DNA of 64,000 bases from Varanus komodoensis (GCF_004798865.1 NW_025335568.1:22699848-22763847); one strand, 5' to 3'; positions 1 through 13,772 are shown, counted from the first letter of the stretch. Translations and numbers: made by a program. Notes: a model not told the origin generated them from the letters alone.

Positions 1-224
1 AGAATGAAAGAGCAGGCTCTGCATGGAAGGAGAGATTCTCTGGCTACAGAGCAAATACATTCTCACCTCTCTGAGCTGGGAATCCATCAGTGTGGTTGTG
101 CCCAGTCTCCAAAGGGCAGGCATATCCTTTTAGTGTCCCCATCTCAGCCTGCAGGAGGAGAATATTTTTGTTACTCCACATGTCTTCCTCCTGTAAGGAA
201 TCCAAGGAAGCTTACAAGATTCCC

Positions 225-395
225 CTCCTCTCCATTTTGTCCTCACAACAACCCTGTGAGGTAGGTTAGGCTGAGAAGCTGTGATTGGACCAAAGTCACC
301 TGGTGAGCTTCGTGGCTTAGTGGGGACTAGAACCCAGATCTCCCAGATTCCAGGGCAATACTGTAACCAGTAAAATGCACTGCCTGGGCAGGAAT
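225..395 (-). mobile_element. tRNA/CORE-type SINE, antisense
   Basis: Contains 'cacaacaaccctgtgaggta', 'accaaagtcacctggtgagc' and 'gggactagaacccagatctc', the reverse of a SINE body and B-box region. MIR-like or the squamate family; old. Confidence 0.7.
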
Positions 396-3300
396 TTTGA
401 ATCCTTGACTTGATGGTCTTATGGGAATCCCCTTTTAGACCACCATGTGTTTTACTTCAGTTCTGAGGCAAATATGTAATATGTCTCTTCTCTGCATCAT
501 TCTATGCTTTACAGCTTCTTATTTCTGCTAAACTATGATGGAGAAAAAGGCAGTTTGCTCACCTTGATAATACTCAGAGCATCTGCAGTTTCTTTGCAAT
601 TCACTTTAAACAGCAGCATCTTTAAACAACATTGTGTTGTTGAAAGGAATAATGTGTCTTTAAAGTAATAAGTGAACAACATTCATTCATAACCACGTAG
701 AGGTCTGCCCTCTGACTATAAAATATTTGTAAAATAATAATAAGAAAAAAGAATGTTGCGTGGGTGTCTCCTGGAATATGTCCAGGCAGTGGAGGCTAGA
801 GACCAAGCTTCATAATGGACTGTGATTCCTAAGAGAGCCTCAGTCTGGAATTCCAGTGTTGCAGATTATTTGTGACATTTAAAATCTAAATGTTCTTTAG
901 CCATTTCAAGAAATTTTATTTTGAAGTTAATATTTCCAAAAGCCATGTTCTTTTTTCATTACTGACTGAGCTATGAGTTGCAAATTTGGCAGTTATGCTA
1001 GTTAAGGTTGAAAGCGATAAATCGATGGATTCATGCATCGCCTGAATTCTTACCAGTGGTGGTGCATGTGGGTAGGTTAGGAAGAAGCGTCCTGATTGAC
1101 CACAGAGCTTGATGGTTGGTTTCCTTGCTTCAGTTGTCTTGTAGTAATGCCTTGGCTCAGCTACATATTGAGCTTCTCATGCTGAACATGACCCAGCGTC
1201 CCCCTCCGGTGCCTCTCTGGTGCTCTATTCAGACAGCCAAAAAGTGCCACCGAGATAAATGCATGCTGCGTGGTGCAGTGCTGGAGACGACTGCCATGGC
1301 CCACTGCGTGCACGGCATGCATGCAGACTCTGCGGTCAGGGCTTCCATGGGGCAAGGGTGGGGGCACAGGACTGCACCCTTAAGGACGGTCGCTGCTTCC
1401 AGGACCGGGCTCATTATGCGTGGAAGCGCATCACCAAAAGCAGAGGTCAGAGGAGAACATCAGTGTGCATATGCACGTGTATTTGTATAGGTGCAGATTT
1501 ATAAACAACAAGCACGTTTTACACAGAAATACAGTAGATTTCCATAGTGGGGGAGACCATGATGGCCAGGTGATCTGTGTGTCTGTCCAGGTGTTGATGA
1601 GCAATTTCTAGGCCAGGATGCTCCGACTCTCTGCTTCTGCATCTTGTGAATGCCAACCTGTTTAGGTTTGTCTGAAGGGATTGTCCAAAGCAAAATGCCT
1701 TGGGAAATGCAGGATTTTTACCAGCTCACTTAAATAGGGAAATTATTAGAAATTTGAAGGCTCAGCTCTCCTTCTCTCTGGCTCTTTGACATTTGCTCTG
1801 GGACAGCTTCAAATACCTGAGCTGTCCTCTCTCAGTTCTGCAAACAGAGGATGGTATACTATGAAGTAGGACACATGGCCCCATTCTCATAGTTCCTAGT
1901 GACACCAGTCAAAAAACACTGGGAAACTATTCTATGTTTTCATTTGTATTAGATTTTTCTGCAGTACGAAAAAAATATGAGAAAAGGTATGAGTAAATAC
2001 AGAAGGGTTATGAATAGAAAATGACATAATTCAGACCTCTCTTAAAATTCTCTCCTTGAAACTTCATCTAGACGCATCCTGTGTCTCAAATTTTCTTCTC
2101 CTCTAATGACTGTGCGGGATCTGCAATTTGCCTTACTTAACTAATTCCTTTCAGACACTTGCACAGACTCACATTTCATAACTGCCTTCATGGCCTCGTG
2201 TGGTAAAAATGAGCCTGCACATTAAACACAAATAAATACAATAATAAATCCTATTGTCCTTTTTAATGCTTGCACTATGACTTGAAGAATTTCTCACTTC
2301 TACTGGTTTAATAATTTGCTGCTGCTGGTTTCTCCTGGGCCCCAAAAGGTTATGGACTTGATTTGGATATACTGATGCCTAGAGAATTCAGAAGAATTTT
2401 TTTCTCCTGATGGGAATTACTTTTTGAAATCAGTGGCTATAAACTTTAGACTGCCTTCAACTTAGTCAGGCTAAGAAATACCGTTGTGTTGTGCTGATTA
2501 GATGTCATGTAAATGATGTATGATGTGAGTATTTTCCTCCCTTGGAGCAGAAGGGTTTCCTTGTAAAAAGGTGTACAGTAAAACATAATGGAACATATGG
2601 TTTGCTACTCCCACATTGTAGCTCTTGGATTTTCAACTATTCATTTTACAACCCATCCTGACCAAAACCTCAGAAATGACCACTGGGGCCAGTAATAATC
2701 TGCTCTGTTTATTTTCTCTGTCTTCCTTTTTCCATTTGTCTTTTCTTCAGAAACAATTTAGTACTTACAAACCTATGGATTAATAGACCTGAAGGCTTTG
2801 CACAGCAAAGCTCCCAGTGAAGCAGGGCGGCCCCTTGGCTGAGAAGGAGGAAATGCATCATCAAAATAGAGGGCAGAAGTTGCCACTGTTTCTCCTAATT
2901 CCTCATGCCCCAATGTATATTCATAGATACCCGTTTAGAACTAACTGCTATAATGTAAATAGAAATACTAGAAATAATTGCTGTAACTTAGGAAGAAATG
3001 CATAACATCTCTCTTTAACCATGAGGAGGCCATGACTTGGGGTCTGTCTGCTGTCCAGGGGCAACTTCTGGGCCTCTGCTCTTTGGCTTTTTCTTACCTT
3101 TAACCTGGACTTGGTCTCGACAGCAGTAAGAATTTGCCTCAGACAGAGGACTGTCCTTTGACAGCCCTTCAAATAGAAGACTGTCCTCCGTCATACAGGA
3201 CACATGGCTACCCCTTTGGGAAATAAGTTGGTGAAAGCTTAGCTTCCTGCGATGGGTCACTGAATCACACTGGCGTTCCTTTCTCCCTCTGCTGTGTAGT

Positions 3301-3937
3301 ACGCTGTGTCTATCAAAGACAGGGGGCAGAAGGGGGCTGATTGAAACAGGTTGGACAAACTACCTTTTCTATGCCCACTGCTTAATGGTGAGTAAGAGCA
3401 AGGATGCACAAAATTCCCAGGTCTGCCCAAGGGCCACATGTGGTGCTGGCTCATGGGCTGAGGCTGGGGATGGACACCCACCCTAAGCCTTAGCGATCCT
3501 GATGCGGCAGAAGTCAAGGGGTGTTCAGCAGTGTAGGGAGGGCACTCCAGCAGGGCCACACGTAAGACTTGTGGCATGGGGGGATGAATACAACACTCAG
3601 GCCACAGGTTGTACACCCATGTTTTAGAGGAACAAACCTTTGGTTTTTTATCTGTCCAGATACCTGAGCACTACAAACATCTTCCTACCTGGCATATGGT
3701 AGAGAGGTGACTGTTGTGGCCAGGTACCTGCTACCCTGTCATGGGTAGCCTGATATATGTGACCACACTCTTATATGCAGGGGTTGTGAGTCCTGGCTAA
3801 ATCTGCTGCTCTGGAGGAGACATTATATCGCCAAGAATTTCTAGCAGCTCTTTCTCCTGCAAGGTAAGAATCACCTTTAGGGATGAGGCAGTCAAGATCT
3901 GTGGCATGACCCCTCATCTTATTATTACTATCACAAC
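396..3937. other. Intergenic, no recognised gene or element
   Basis: Downstream flank of ETNPPL. A small CpG-containing patch (about 1195-1440) with overlapping short open frames on both strands is not assignable to any family I know. The rest is AT-rich and looks unique. Confidence 0.5.
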
Positions 3938-3940
3938 ACA

Positions 3941-4001
<61 letters not shown>
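3938..4001. repeat. (CA)n(GA)n microsatellite
   Basis: A compound dinucleotide run: about 11 CA units, then about 20 GA units. Confidence 0.98.
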
Positions 4002-4005
<4 letters not shown>

Positions 4006-4711
4006 TATTCAGATTAAAACCAATGTGTTGGGGAAGGAAGCATGTCACATTCCCATTCTAACTTCCTGATGAAAACTGCCCCATTCTGGAAGCAGCAGCT
4101 TTCCCCTGTAAACAAAAACCTACTTTGGGAGCAGCAGTTTAAGCTAGGAAATGGTTCAATAAGAAACGGTCAACAGTCCTTCCCGCAGAGCCATGATTCT
4201 GACCTGAAGTACAAGCACCTGCAGCTCCTTTTGGTAAAAACTAGAGGAGATGGGGGAGATGAGATCATAGGTCTCTGTGCTCTCTAGCTTGGCTGTTCGA
4301 CAAACTGGCCATAAAGGGGATTGGTAAGGAGGAACATCTATCAGAACAGAAATGTCCTGTCACACCTAGCAGGTATTCATCACACTGGAAGGATGTCTAT
4401 TGGAATGGCAGAGTTAATGGATGTGAAAGCTCCTCAGAAGCACCCCGGCTGTTTCAGAACATGACTGATGTGGCACGTTCTTGTGGCAATTTTGAGCCCA
4501 GTTATATTTATGTATAGCAGAGGTGTTCATATATCAAACAAGGAGATCGTCCATCACATTTTCCTCTTCAGCTTCCATTTAAATAATGGCAGCCTGTGCT
4601 GAAATAAATAAGGAGAAACTAAGTTCTCTTGACAGCCTGATTTCTGATGGATGAACACTAGAAAGCAGGCATGTATTGGAAGACCTATCAGAGCAGGGCT
4701 GAATGTCCCAT

Positions 4712-4822
4712 GACCTGCCACATGTTGTTGGATTACAATCCCTATCACCCCCACTCATTGGTCTTGCTGTGGCTGATGGAAGTTGGGATCCTGCAATATC
4801 TGGAGAGGCGCAGGTTTCCAGC
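4712..4822. repeat. Palindromic (fold-back) interspersed element
   Basis: The left arm 'tgttggattacaatccctat' and the right arm 'gatggaagttgggatcctgc' are near inverted copies around 'cattggtcttgctgtggctg'. Related copies lie at 19.3, 36.4-36.6 and 37.1 kb. DNA-transposon-derived origin is inference. Confidence 0.65.
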
Positions 4823-5627
4823 CCATATTAGAGGAACTTGTTACGATTGCACAGCAAGATCAGCCCCTTTTATCCTGTGCAAAGCACTCAGAGAGGCAGC
4901 CAGTGTGGTTCTTTCTATGACTGCCTTGATGGGAATAGCGGGTGGAGGGCTCAGCCTTTGGCTCTGAGGTTGGGAGGCCATAGTCGGCTTGTACTCTTAA
5001 GCACTTAAGGTGAGCCCAAAAAGGAAAAGGAAAAGAAAAAGAAAACAATGATATCACTGTAAAGATCAAGAAAGAGGTAACTTTGAATCCCACCTTTTCC
5101 TAAATGGATTACTATCACCCAGAGGAAACATGCTATCATAATACTGATCTAGTTTAGAATGCCAAACTATGAGAAGTTCATAACAGCAAAGCATTAGGCC
5201 AGGTTTGCTGTTCTGAAAGTCCATCGGTGTAACTGAACTTGAAGTCATCAGAGACTGGAGAGAACCGATGCATTTCCAAATGGCAGCCAAAAGGTCAAAA
5301 GACTGAGAACTCAATACCACCAGGGCAGATTTCATTACAAGATTACAGCACAAGGGAAAGAGACGCACAAGGCACTTCATCAAGCTGCTAAAATAGATAG
5401 TGATGTTGAGGACTTTTTAACTGGGGGAGTGTGAGGAAATATAGAGCTACTGAATGTTATACACATATCTACTATTTCTCATTTATACACAAAAGGTGAT
5501 CTTTTGGTTTGTGTTTTATATCCAACCATCACGATTTTTAAAAAATGAATTTGAAGAGAAGTTTTGAGTAACCAATCTTACTGCTTTCTTTCAAGCAAGA
5601 TGCCCAATAGTTACTTATGAATTTAAT

Positions 5628-6703
5628 GAATGATACCCAGCCCTACCTCTCGTTTTCCACTAATCCAGGTGAGGCAGTGGCTGTGCTGAACCGGTGCTTG
5701 GCCGAGGTAATGGAATGGATGAGGGCCAATAAACTGAAACTCACCCAGACAAGACGGAGGTCCTGTTGGTTGGTGGATCGGGCTTCGGAGAGGGTGGATT
5801 TGACCTGGTCCTGAATGGTGCAACACTCCCTCTTAGGGATAAGGTCCACAGCTTAGGAGTACTCCTCGACCCGGAGCTTTCTTTGGAAGCTCAGGTGACA
5901 GCGGTGGCGAGGAGCGCCTTCCTTCAGCTTCGGCTGATTAATCAGCTGCGCCCCTACCTGGAGTTCGACTGCCTGGCGACGGTGACACACACGCTGGTGA
6001 CTTCCCGCCTAGACTTCTGTAACGCGCTTTACGTGGGGCTTCCCCTGAAGACGGTCCGAACACTTCAATTGGTGCAAAATAGAGCTGCCAGGTTGCTGAC
6101 GGGGACAGGGCGTTATGCTCACATGACTCCAGTCCTCCGTCAGCTTCACTGGCTTCCCATTGAAGCCCGGGCCCAATTCAAGGTGTTGCTTATGACCTAT
6201 AAAGCCCTAAACGGCTTGGGTCCTGGCTACCTGAACGAGCGCGTACGTCCGTATATGCCCGACCGCCCTTTGAGATCTGCAGGAGAGTCCCTTCGCCGGG
6301 AACCCTCCATGAAAGAAATTAGGAGAGTAAGTACTCGGAGGAGGGCTTTCTCTGCGGTGGCACCCAACCTATGGAATTCACGCCCCAAAGAGGTCCGCCT
6401 GGCACCGTCGTTACTGGTTTTTCGGCGCCAGGTAAAGACCTTTTTATTTAAACATCATTTTAATTGTTAAAATATATGATCTGGCCAGGGCAACTTCTTC
6501 CTTCTCTTTTCTCCTCCTATATTATTTATTTACTTATTTTATACTGATAATTTTAATTTTATATTATTATGTTTGTAACTCAATGTATTTTTTTGTATTT
6601 TTGTATTTAATGGTAATTTATTATGTTCTATTGTATTTCATTGTATTTTATTGTGTTGTAAGCCGCCCCGAGGCTTCGGCAAGGGGCGGCATAGAAATGT
6701 TGT

Positions 6704-6752
<49 letters not shown>
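5628..6752 (+). mobile_element. L2-type LINE, 5'-truncated, 3' end complete
   Basis: Encodes the end of an L2-clade reverse transcriptase. It starts in the RT palm (DTQPYLSFST, about 5632). One frame break lies near 5745, after KLKLT, where one base seems lost. The frame then stays open for over 200 codons: HSLGVLLDPELSLEAQVT, LVTSRLDFCNALYVGLP, HWLPIEARAQFKVLLMTYKA and RRAFSAVAPNLWNS, to a stop at 6470. An AT-rich 3' UTR, the gccgccccgaggcttcgg tail and an (ATA)n run to about 6752 follow. The long open frame suggests a fairly recent copy. Confidence 0.9.
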
Positions 6753-6756
<4 letters not shown>

Positions 6757-7439
6757 GTCTATTGCTATTAGGTGGCACAATTGATAGCACTTTCCCTGCT
6801 TGGATTTCAACATGATTCTAGCTTTCTTTGAAATACTGTTGCAGTCAACATTGTTCCATTTTGCCTTTATTTGCAGAATGCCAGAAATGCTTTCCACCCA
6901 CTGAAAGTCTTCATTCACGTTCTTCAAGCTAGCAAGATGAAATAATACTAAAGTGCAAGCTTTCATGATCCACTGGCTTTTAAGTATTAATATATTTGAA
7001 AGCCATGTGTAACCATCAGGGTCATCCTGAGTCATGTGTGTGCACATGTGTGTATTTGTGTATGAGGTGAACAGTCAATATACAGAACAACCAGCCATTA
7101 GGCACATTCACCACATCTCATGGAAAATATGCACATACATGTATTTTTATTTCATTTTTATACCATTCAATAGCCAAGGCTTTGTGGGTGGTTCACAGAA
7201 GTTAAATCTGTCTATAGATAGTGAATTGTGCACATTTCCTCACCAATAAACTTACCTTTCATCTTGGGAATATCTTAACAAGTTTCTTCATGTTCTCCAA
7301 GTATTATGCATTATCTTCAACAGTTCTTGGAATGTACACATCTTGAAGGCATATTGTTCATTCTCTAGACAATATGTATCATCTCCAGAAAGCATTGAGG
7401 TATGTTAATATCTCAACAGGTTTTGAAAATTCTCCATCC

Positions 7440-7712
7440 AATAAGAATAATCTCCTTCTTCTTCTTCTTCTTCTTCTTCTTCTTCTTCTTCTTCTTCTTC
7501 TTCATCAATTAGATTTATATCTCACTTTTTTCCTTATGAACTCAAAGTGGCTTAGACCATGCTCCTCTTCCTGCTCTCAGCAACCATTGAGATAGGCTGG
7601 GCTGAGAGTCTGACTGGCCCAAAGTCACCTAGTTGGCTCCATGGCTGAGCAGGGACTAGAATCTAGATTGTGGAAGTCCCAGTCCCACACTCTTGACCAC
7701 TCCACCACATCG
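7440..7712 (-). mobile_element. tRNA-derived SINE, antisense, with (GAA)n tail
   Basis: The antisense of the 28.4-kb SINE is visible: 'ggctgagcagggactagaat' and 'cttgaccactccaccacatc'. The tail is (CTT)n on the plus strand at 7455-7503. Confidence 0.8.
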
Positions 7713-10700
7713 GTCTCAGTAGGTCTTGGAATGTGTGTGTCTTGATTCATTTGGTATTTGCATCTGAACTATATGCACTTTCTTCAAGGCATATGACTTC
7801 AGTTTTATCTCTTGCCTACAGACCAATGTCTAATTTCAGGTGAAGCCTGCCAATTCCTCCCTACTGACCAGCTAAGGAGAAGTGAAAAGTTCGGGTTGTG
7901 GCCGCAATCAAGGCCTCTGGTGGAGTATATGTGTTGGTCAAGTAATGTGCATGGCTGCTTCATGGACAAGAATCTCAGTGAGTCACGGCAAGGGTGCAAA
8001 TGTCATGCACATTTAATGTTCAGCCCGGATAATTTTAAACATACTGTGATGTGCGTGTGCACCGTCTCTGAACAGTAAGACGTTTCAGAGATGCCACTGC
8101 TTAAATAGGGTTCAGTTTCCTTAGAAAGGGGTCACTGGAGGCTTATGCCATTTTTGTGATATAAAGTTTATTTACACATATACACAGAGTATAAGATGGC
8201 TGAGCATAAGATGGGAGTTCATAGCATTAACACCCCAACAGATTTAGTGCCATTAGATTTCTTGCAGGGAAGCAGGTTAATTCTCTGCATCCTTTTCAGA
8301 TACAGTTCCAATATAGATACAGTTTCCTGCTACACAGAGATTTTATTCCCTTCTTCTCTTTGCCTAGTGGAAGAGATGAAAAATGGGACTTCACCTCCCA
8401 TCACGCTCAACCTTCATGGGCCATTCCCACTCCAGCAGAAGCACATCACCATCTACATGTTAGCAGTTATCAACCACCTCCTGTCAGGTCTTAAAATGTA
8501 TCACCTCAGGGGATCCACACTGATAATTCTATTTACAGAAATCTTAGAGGCAAGAATTGTAGAACTGGAAATAATGCTTATTTATTTTGAAATCAGAGGC
8601 TTGACTGCTGGAATCTTCTTCAGACCATTTCCAGTCCTGCAATAGAGGATATGTATGTTCATTATTTTCTTTCTCTGTCCCTTTTTTCCACTTTCTGCTA
8701 CCCTCCAGTTGATTAAGGAACAGGACCTGAGTAGGGATTAAGGAAAACAGCTGTGAGAATAGTCTGGCTTAGTTCTCACTGAGAACTTCTCAGTGGCTCC
8801 CTCACTGTTTTGTGGGTCTCAAATGAGTGTTCACATCTGCACAACAAATTCTGGAATCTTTCAGGCAAGATTCAACCCAGTTCTCCCCCATTTTGTTCCG
8901 ACATCCATAGCTTTACAGTGAATATGAATCTTTAGGAACATTTCTGTGGGGAATTTTCTGGAGAAAAAATGACCTTTCCCCTGTTATAATGGATATTTGA
9001 AAACATACAGCAAGAGTTTTCAAATCAGAAGCCAACTGGTATGTTCCCCGCTGTCCCATGGTAGTCTAGAGTCCATGTTACTTGCTCCATGGTCCATGAG
9101 TTTGTGCAAACTTTCATTTTAAAAGGCACCTATCACCATGCTGGGTTCTCAATGGGAGGGTCCAGGACTTATCGCATGCTTTCCTGTTACTTCAGCACTT
9201 TCTGAGCAAACAGCCTCATCCAGCCAATCCTACCAATTCTGGCTGAAAGACAATGTTGCCTCCCCTCAGGCTTTTGATGTTGGGCCACTTTTCTATAGAT
9301 AGCGATCTTGTCAGGAGCTCATCCTGAGTGTTATTTCCAATGCATCCTTCCATGGAAAGACTATAGGCAGTCTTTAAATCTCTTTTGCTTTTCCTCTCTG
9401 AAGTAGGATAGAAAAATAATATGTGTTTGGATCATGAAAGGGGATTTTATCATTACCCTGTCATACAGAACCCAGCTCTTTAATTTGGCCACCTTAGTAA
9501 TCCATAATGAGTCTCACAATGCTATTTAACTATCTCTTGTCAACCCACATAATCAGATCTTTGTTTGATGCAAGCACAAGACTTTGGCTTTTGTGCAAGG
9601 TCACAAGTATGTCGAGAGCGATTGCTTTTCCTCAGTTAGTTGTGAAAGTTTCCAGCCTGCACGTCAGCAGGAGAAGGCAGTGATTAATATATAACAAATA
9701 CATTGTGTGTTTTGTTAACAAGTTTCGAATGGAGGACAAGGACTGTTCTGTATTTCAGCCATGCCAGACTATGGTCACCTGATAACTAGAGTTAGGGTCC
9801 TGGCTTTTTTAGGCTGGTGGGATCATATCATAGAGTAACACCCATGACATTCACAAAATAACTACCATAGTGGGTGCAGAAATACCCATGGAGGGCCCAA
9901 AGGCATTCCAGGAAAAGGAAAATGATATGGTGGGTGACTGCCAATGGGCTGTTTCAGTTTGCTGTCACCCATGGTGAAAACAGACAATAAACAACACACA
10001 CACGGGCACACCAATTGGAAGCAGCACAGGGCCTTAGCCGGTACCAAGGGAGGTGTCTATGGACACACAGGGACTTGTTGGTTCTGCCCTGGAGACCGAT
10101 GACCTAGTGCTACAAGCAGATATGGAAGACAGAGTGTGACGAGAAGGGATTTAAAGAAATTCCACCAAAGGCCTGTCCATGTGTCAAACCTGTTCAGGTC
10201 ACATTCCTGCATGTGTTCTGGTCCTGTGTTTATGTCCACTGCAGGATAACCCCATCCCCAGACCAGGCTCTCCACTCATGTCCTCCTGAAAACAGGGACC
10301 TTGATAAAACAGGGTGCCCAGTCCCTCGGGAAGTACTCTTTGGCTTCAGGCAAGCATGAGAAGAACCCCTATTCAGAACTCACCCCAGTCAAGGATGGGC
10401 CTAGGTGGGCACCAGGTGATCAGCAATGAGCTCTGACCCAGCCGACTGAGCAGGCATAAGGGTCTCCTGGTCACAGGTTTTACCACAGCAATAAGCTCGG
10501 CTTTAGTTTTAACTGAAATCAAATAAAATATTCCTGAATTTATTATATCCCACTTTTTCCCCTACAGGAGCCCAAGGCACGATCCTCCTCTGCTCCACTT
10601 TATCCTTAAGCGATCCCACTGAGTTGGCTGAGGCTGACAGTTGGTGACTGGCCCAAAGTCAGTGACTGTCCCACAGAGCTTCATGACTGAGCAGGGACTA

Positions 10701-13149
10701 GAGCCCGCATTGCCAATGGCCAGTGCCACCATTTGAATTATCGTGCTACACTGGCTCTCTGGTACAGAAGCTGCACCTGTACTATAATGGAGCACATGCA
10801 GATAGTAGGCAAATCATCATTCTTTGGTGATCATTTTAGTAACGTATTTGCTCTTTTTCCATGATGTGCAAGTGGCCATTCATATAAGGTCTTCAGCAAG
10901 AAAAATATTTTTCTAGAACACCTTATCAAATGATTATTGCAACTGCCCATTAGAGACATACTGCTGTGCTTTTAACTGTAATCTAGATGGCATTCTGGAG
11001 CTACACAACCACATGCATCCAGCTCTTCAGAGTCCAGGAAGTAACCACATAGTTTCAGGAGATCATCTCAGTCTTTGGATTTTTTAATTCTGCATATCCA
11101 CATACGAATCTCTGTCCACAGCAAATCAACAGTCTCTTGGTGGGTGGGGCTGGGTGTAAATTATGATAACAATTCAAAGACTCCAGTTTGTGTGAGTGCC
11201 CTCTGTAAAGCCACACTTCTGGTTATTGTGCTTGTAACTGCAAGAAGTCTCTGGGAATCCCTGTCTCCCCTACCTGCCAGGTGAGTTGCTGATCACATGG
11301 GAGTGGCCACCAACCTTAATCTCTTATTTGTTTTGTTTTTTTGCCACTGGGCCTGGCGTTAAACCTTCCTAGCTGTGGCAAGGAAAACAGCCATGCTGAG
11401 ACTTGTTCTTACTTTGTGTTGATCTGCTAAGTGTTTACTATTGTGCTGCATTTAATTCCATCCTGGTGGGCTGGCCATGAAAAGGGCATCTTCAAATAAA
11501 AGTTTGTCTCTTCTAGCTCTTCAAAATAGAGGAGTGTCAGGTAGAAAACCTGGCCACACTAATGTAATGGAATCCATGGTGTTGGGGCATTTGGCACAGA
11601 GTGTACAGCAGTGGATTCCATTCTATCCCAACTAGATGCCACTAAAAGCAAGCAAGAAACTGACCACTGCCGCAGTGGTAATGGCAGAGAGCCTGGGGGA
11701 TGTGAGCGTGCCAGTTGACCCCGCGGGGGACCCAGTATTTACCTTAACTTGCCACATGATGGTGACCGGCCTAGAATTGCTGAGACTGAAAACCTGCACC
11801 TAAACTAACTGTTTCTTCTTCCAGCAAAGTATTTTCTACTTCACACTCTGCCCTTCCTCCAAAGCCCCTTCTAGTCCCCTGTTGGTGTTCCACCTGTGCT
11901 TGTCCTTCCCTCTTAAGTGCTCGGTGGATTGGTTTGCAGACATCTGGCTTCACAGGAAGCTTATGAAGTCTAAGCACTTGAACCTCTGAGTTCTTATTAT
12001 AGCATTTCATGTCAGATGACACAGAATGGGCTCCCAGGCACATCAGAAGCAGTTAAGTAATTTAGGCTAGTAAGTTAGACTCCTAGGTGATGCATTAAAT
12101 TCCACTGGAGTGCCTTCCTTTCCACTCACAGACATTTGCAGAACCATAAAAACAACATGTTAAAGGATCCCAGTATCCTGCAATTGCTGGACCAGGCTCA
12201 GCATTAGGTTAAAATAAGGGGCAATCCAAAAGAAATAAGCAAGCAATGCTCAAAAGCAGAGTTTTACCGGGCAAGTGGGGACAGTTCCAAAAGAAGATTC
12301 TGTACAGCAGCCAAGTTCAGAACACAGAGAAGTGGTCAGATACAGTTCAAGAAGCAGATTCAACCGGGTCACCTTGTACAAAAGATCTACCACAGTACAA
12401 GATCAGAGGTGCAAGGCACTAAACCTGCTAGAAGAGGCTCAAGGAGTGTATCATCTGGTATGTTATTTGCAATGACTTCTAATTAGGACTTCCACTTTGT
12501 TCAAGTAATGGAAGAATGAAAGGACTTGCCATTCATTGCTTTGTATACTGGAAAGTTCCATACAAATAAGTGAGAAGCAAAATAAGGATTTTGATTGTGT
12601 GAGTGGCAAGGAGATAAAATGCCCACCTCCACCCATCATTTTATAGGGGCAAAACTTCCTCTGAAAAGGTCTGTCTGTCTTTCTGTCTAATTTTTTTGCT
12701 TCCCAATAGCAAAAGGATCCCTGCATGGTTAACAAAAGTTTGTATGCAATATCCAATTTTATTTTTCATAGACAATACAGATTTGCAGAGCTAATCCTTA
12801 TTCCTTCCAAAGTAAGTGACTTCTTTACCTGATGACTGTAATAAAAACAATGGTCATCCATGTGCGAAAAAAACACTTTGAAGACTAAACATTGTTTTCA
12901 TGTCAGCTGACATCACTTTACACACAATACTTTCCAACTGAACAACTGAGTAGTTCGATAAGTCATCAAAGGATGAGGTTATGGGAATGTGCATGGATGC
13001 ATGAACCACCCAAGAAAGTGTGGCCATTTATGCATCATTAAAAACAAGGAAGGAAAAAAAGAAAGAAATGCAAATAACGGAAGGCAAAAGGGGCTCAGAT
13101 CTGCATAGCCATTTTAATCTATAAATACTTGATCTTTCATTTTATTATT
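7713..13149. other. Intergenic; one SINE, otherwise nothing recognised
   Basis: Apart from the SINE at 10.5 kb I see no coding exon or clear repeat. A 149-codon open frame at 8196-8645 has no recognisable domain or splice context and is most likely chance. Confidence 0.5.
10530..10770 (-). mobile_element. tRNA-derived SINE, antisense
   Basis: Contains 'actggcccaaagtcagtgac' and 'gactgagcagggactagagc', then 'tatcgtgctacactggctct', the reverse of the tRNA head. Confidence 0.75.
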
Positions 13150-13700
13150 TTTTGCTTGTTTATTTAAATGTTTATAAAAACGAGACAACAGTAACAGTAC
13201 AGCAAATCCATAACAGCACTTGAATAAAATCGCAATATAAAATGTGCAAGGAGATCATTCTAACCATTGAAATACTGAGCAAATAAAAAGGTTTTGCCTG
13301 ATGCTGAAATGAATAAAGAGTTGGCACCAGGTGCCTCTCTCTGGGAAGAAGTTTCCACAGCTGGAGCACTGCCACTGAGAAGGTCCTTCCTCTAGTAGCC
13401 ACTCTTCTAGCCCCTTTCAAAGAGGGTTCCAGAGAAGGACCTTGGCAGGATCTTGAGGCCTGGACAGATGTATATGGAAAGAGACATTCCTTCAGATATC
13501 CAGGTCTGAAACCATTTAGGACTTTGTATGTCAACATGAGTGCCTTAAATTGGGCTTGGACTTGGTATACGATCTTGTCAATCAGCCCTAGCTAGCAGCT
13601 TGAGTGCTCTGCTCGGTACCAATTGAAGTATCGAAACACTTTTCAAGAGTAGCCCCATGCAGAGTGCAATACAGTAGTCCAAGCAGGAGGTTCCCAGAGC
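13150..13700 (-). mobile_element. Old L2-type LINE fragment, antisense
   Basis: The minus strand reads AQFKALMLTYKVLNGFRPGY, then RRVATRGRTFSVAVLQLW: the L2 reverse-transcriptase C-terminus. The part beyond 13560 matches the upstream L2 RT region only weakly. Several stops and shifts are present. Confidence 0.75.
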
Positions 13701-13754
13701 ATGGATGCTTAGGGTTCCTTTTCTTCAAACCAGACTTGAACCAGAGAGCAATTG

Positions 13755-13772
13755 CAAAAAAAAAAAAAAAAC
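13755..13772. repeat. A-rich run
   Basis: A run of about 15-16 A residues, perhaps the tail of a lost retroposon; no element body is recognised beside it. Confidence 0.6.

Noticed and set aside
1116-1490. 124-codon frame, considered as an exon
   Set aside because: Overlapping frames on both strands, low-complexity composition and no family match.
5766-6470. 234-codon open frame as a host gene
   Set aside because: It is the C-terminal reverse transcriptase of an L2-type LINE, with the LINE 3' tail directly after it.
8196-8645. 149-codon frame, considered as OSTC (also 149 aa), the human neighbour of ETNPPL
   Set aside because: The sequence does not resemble OSTC or any family I know, and OSTC should be split into exons.
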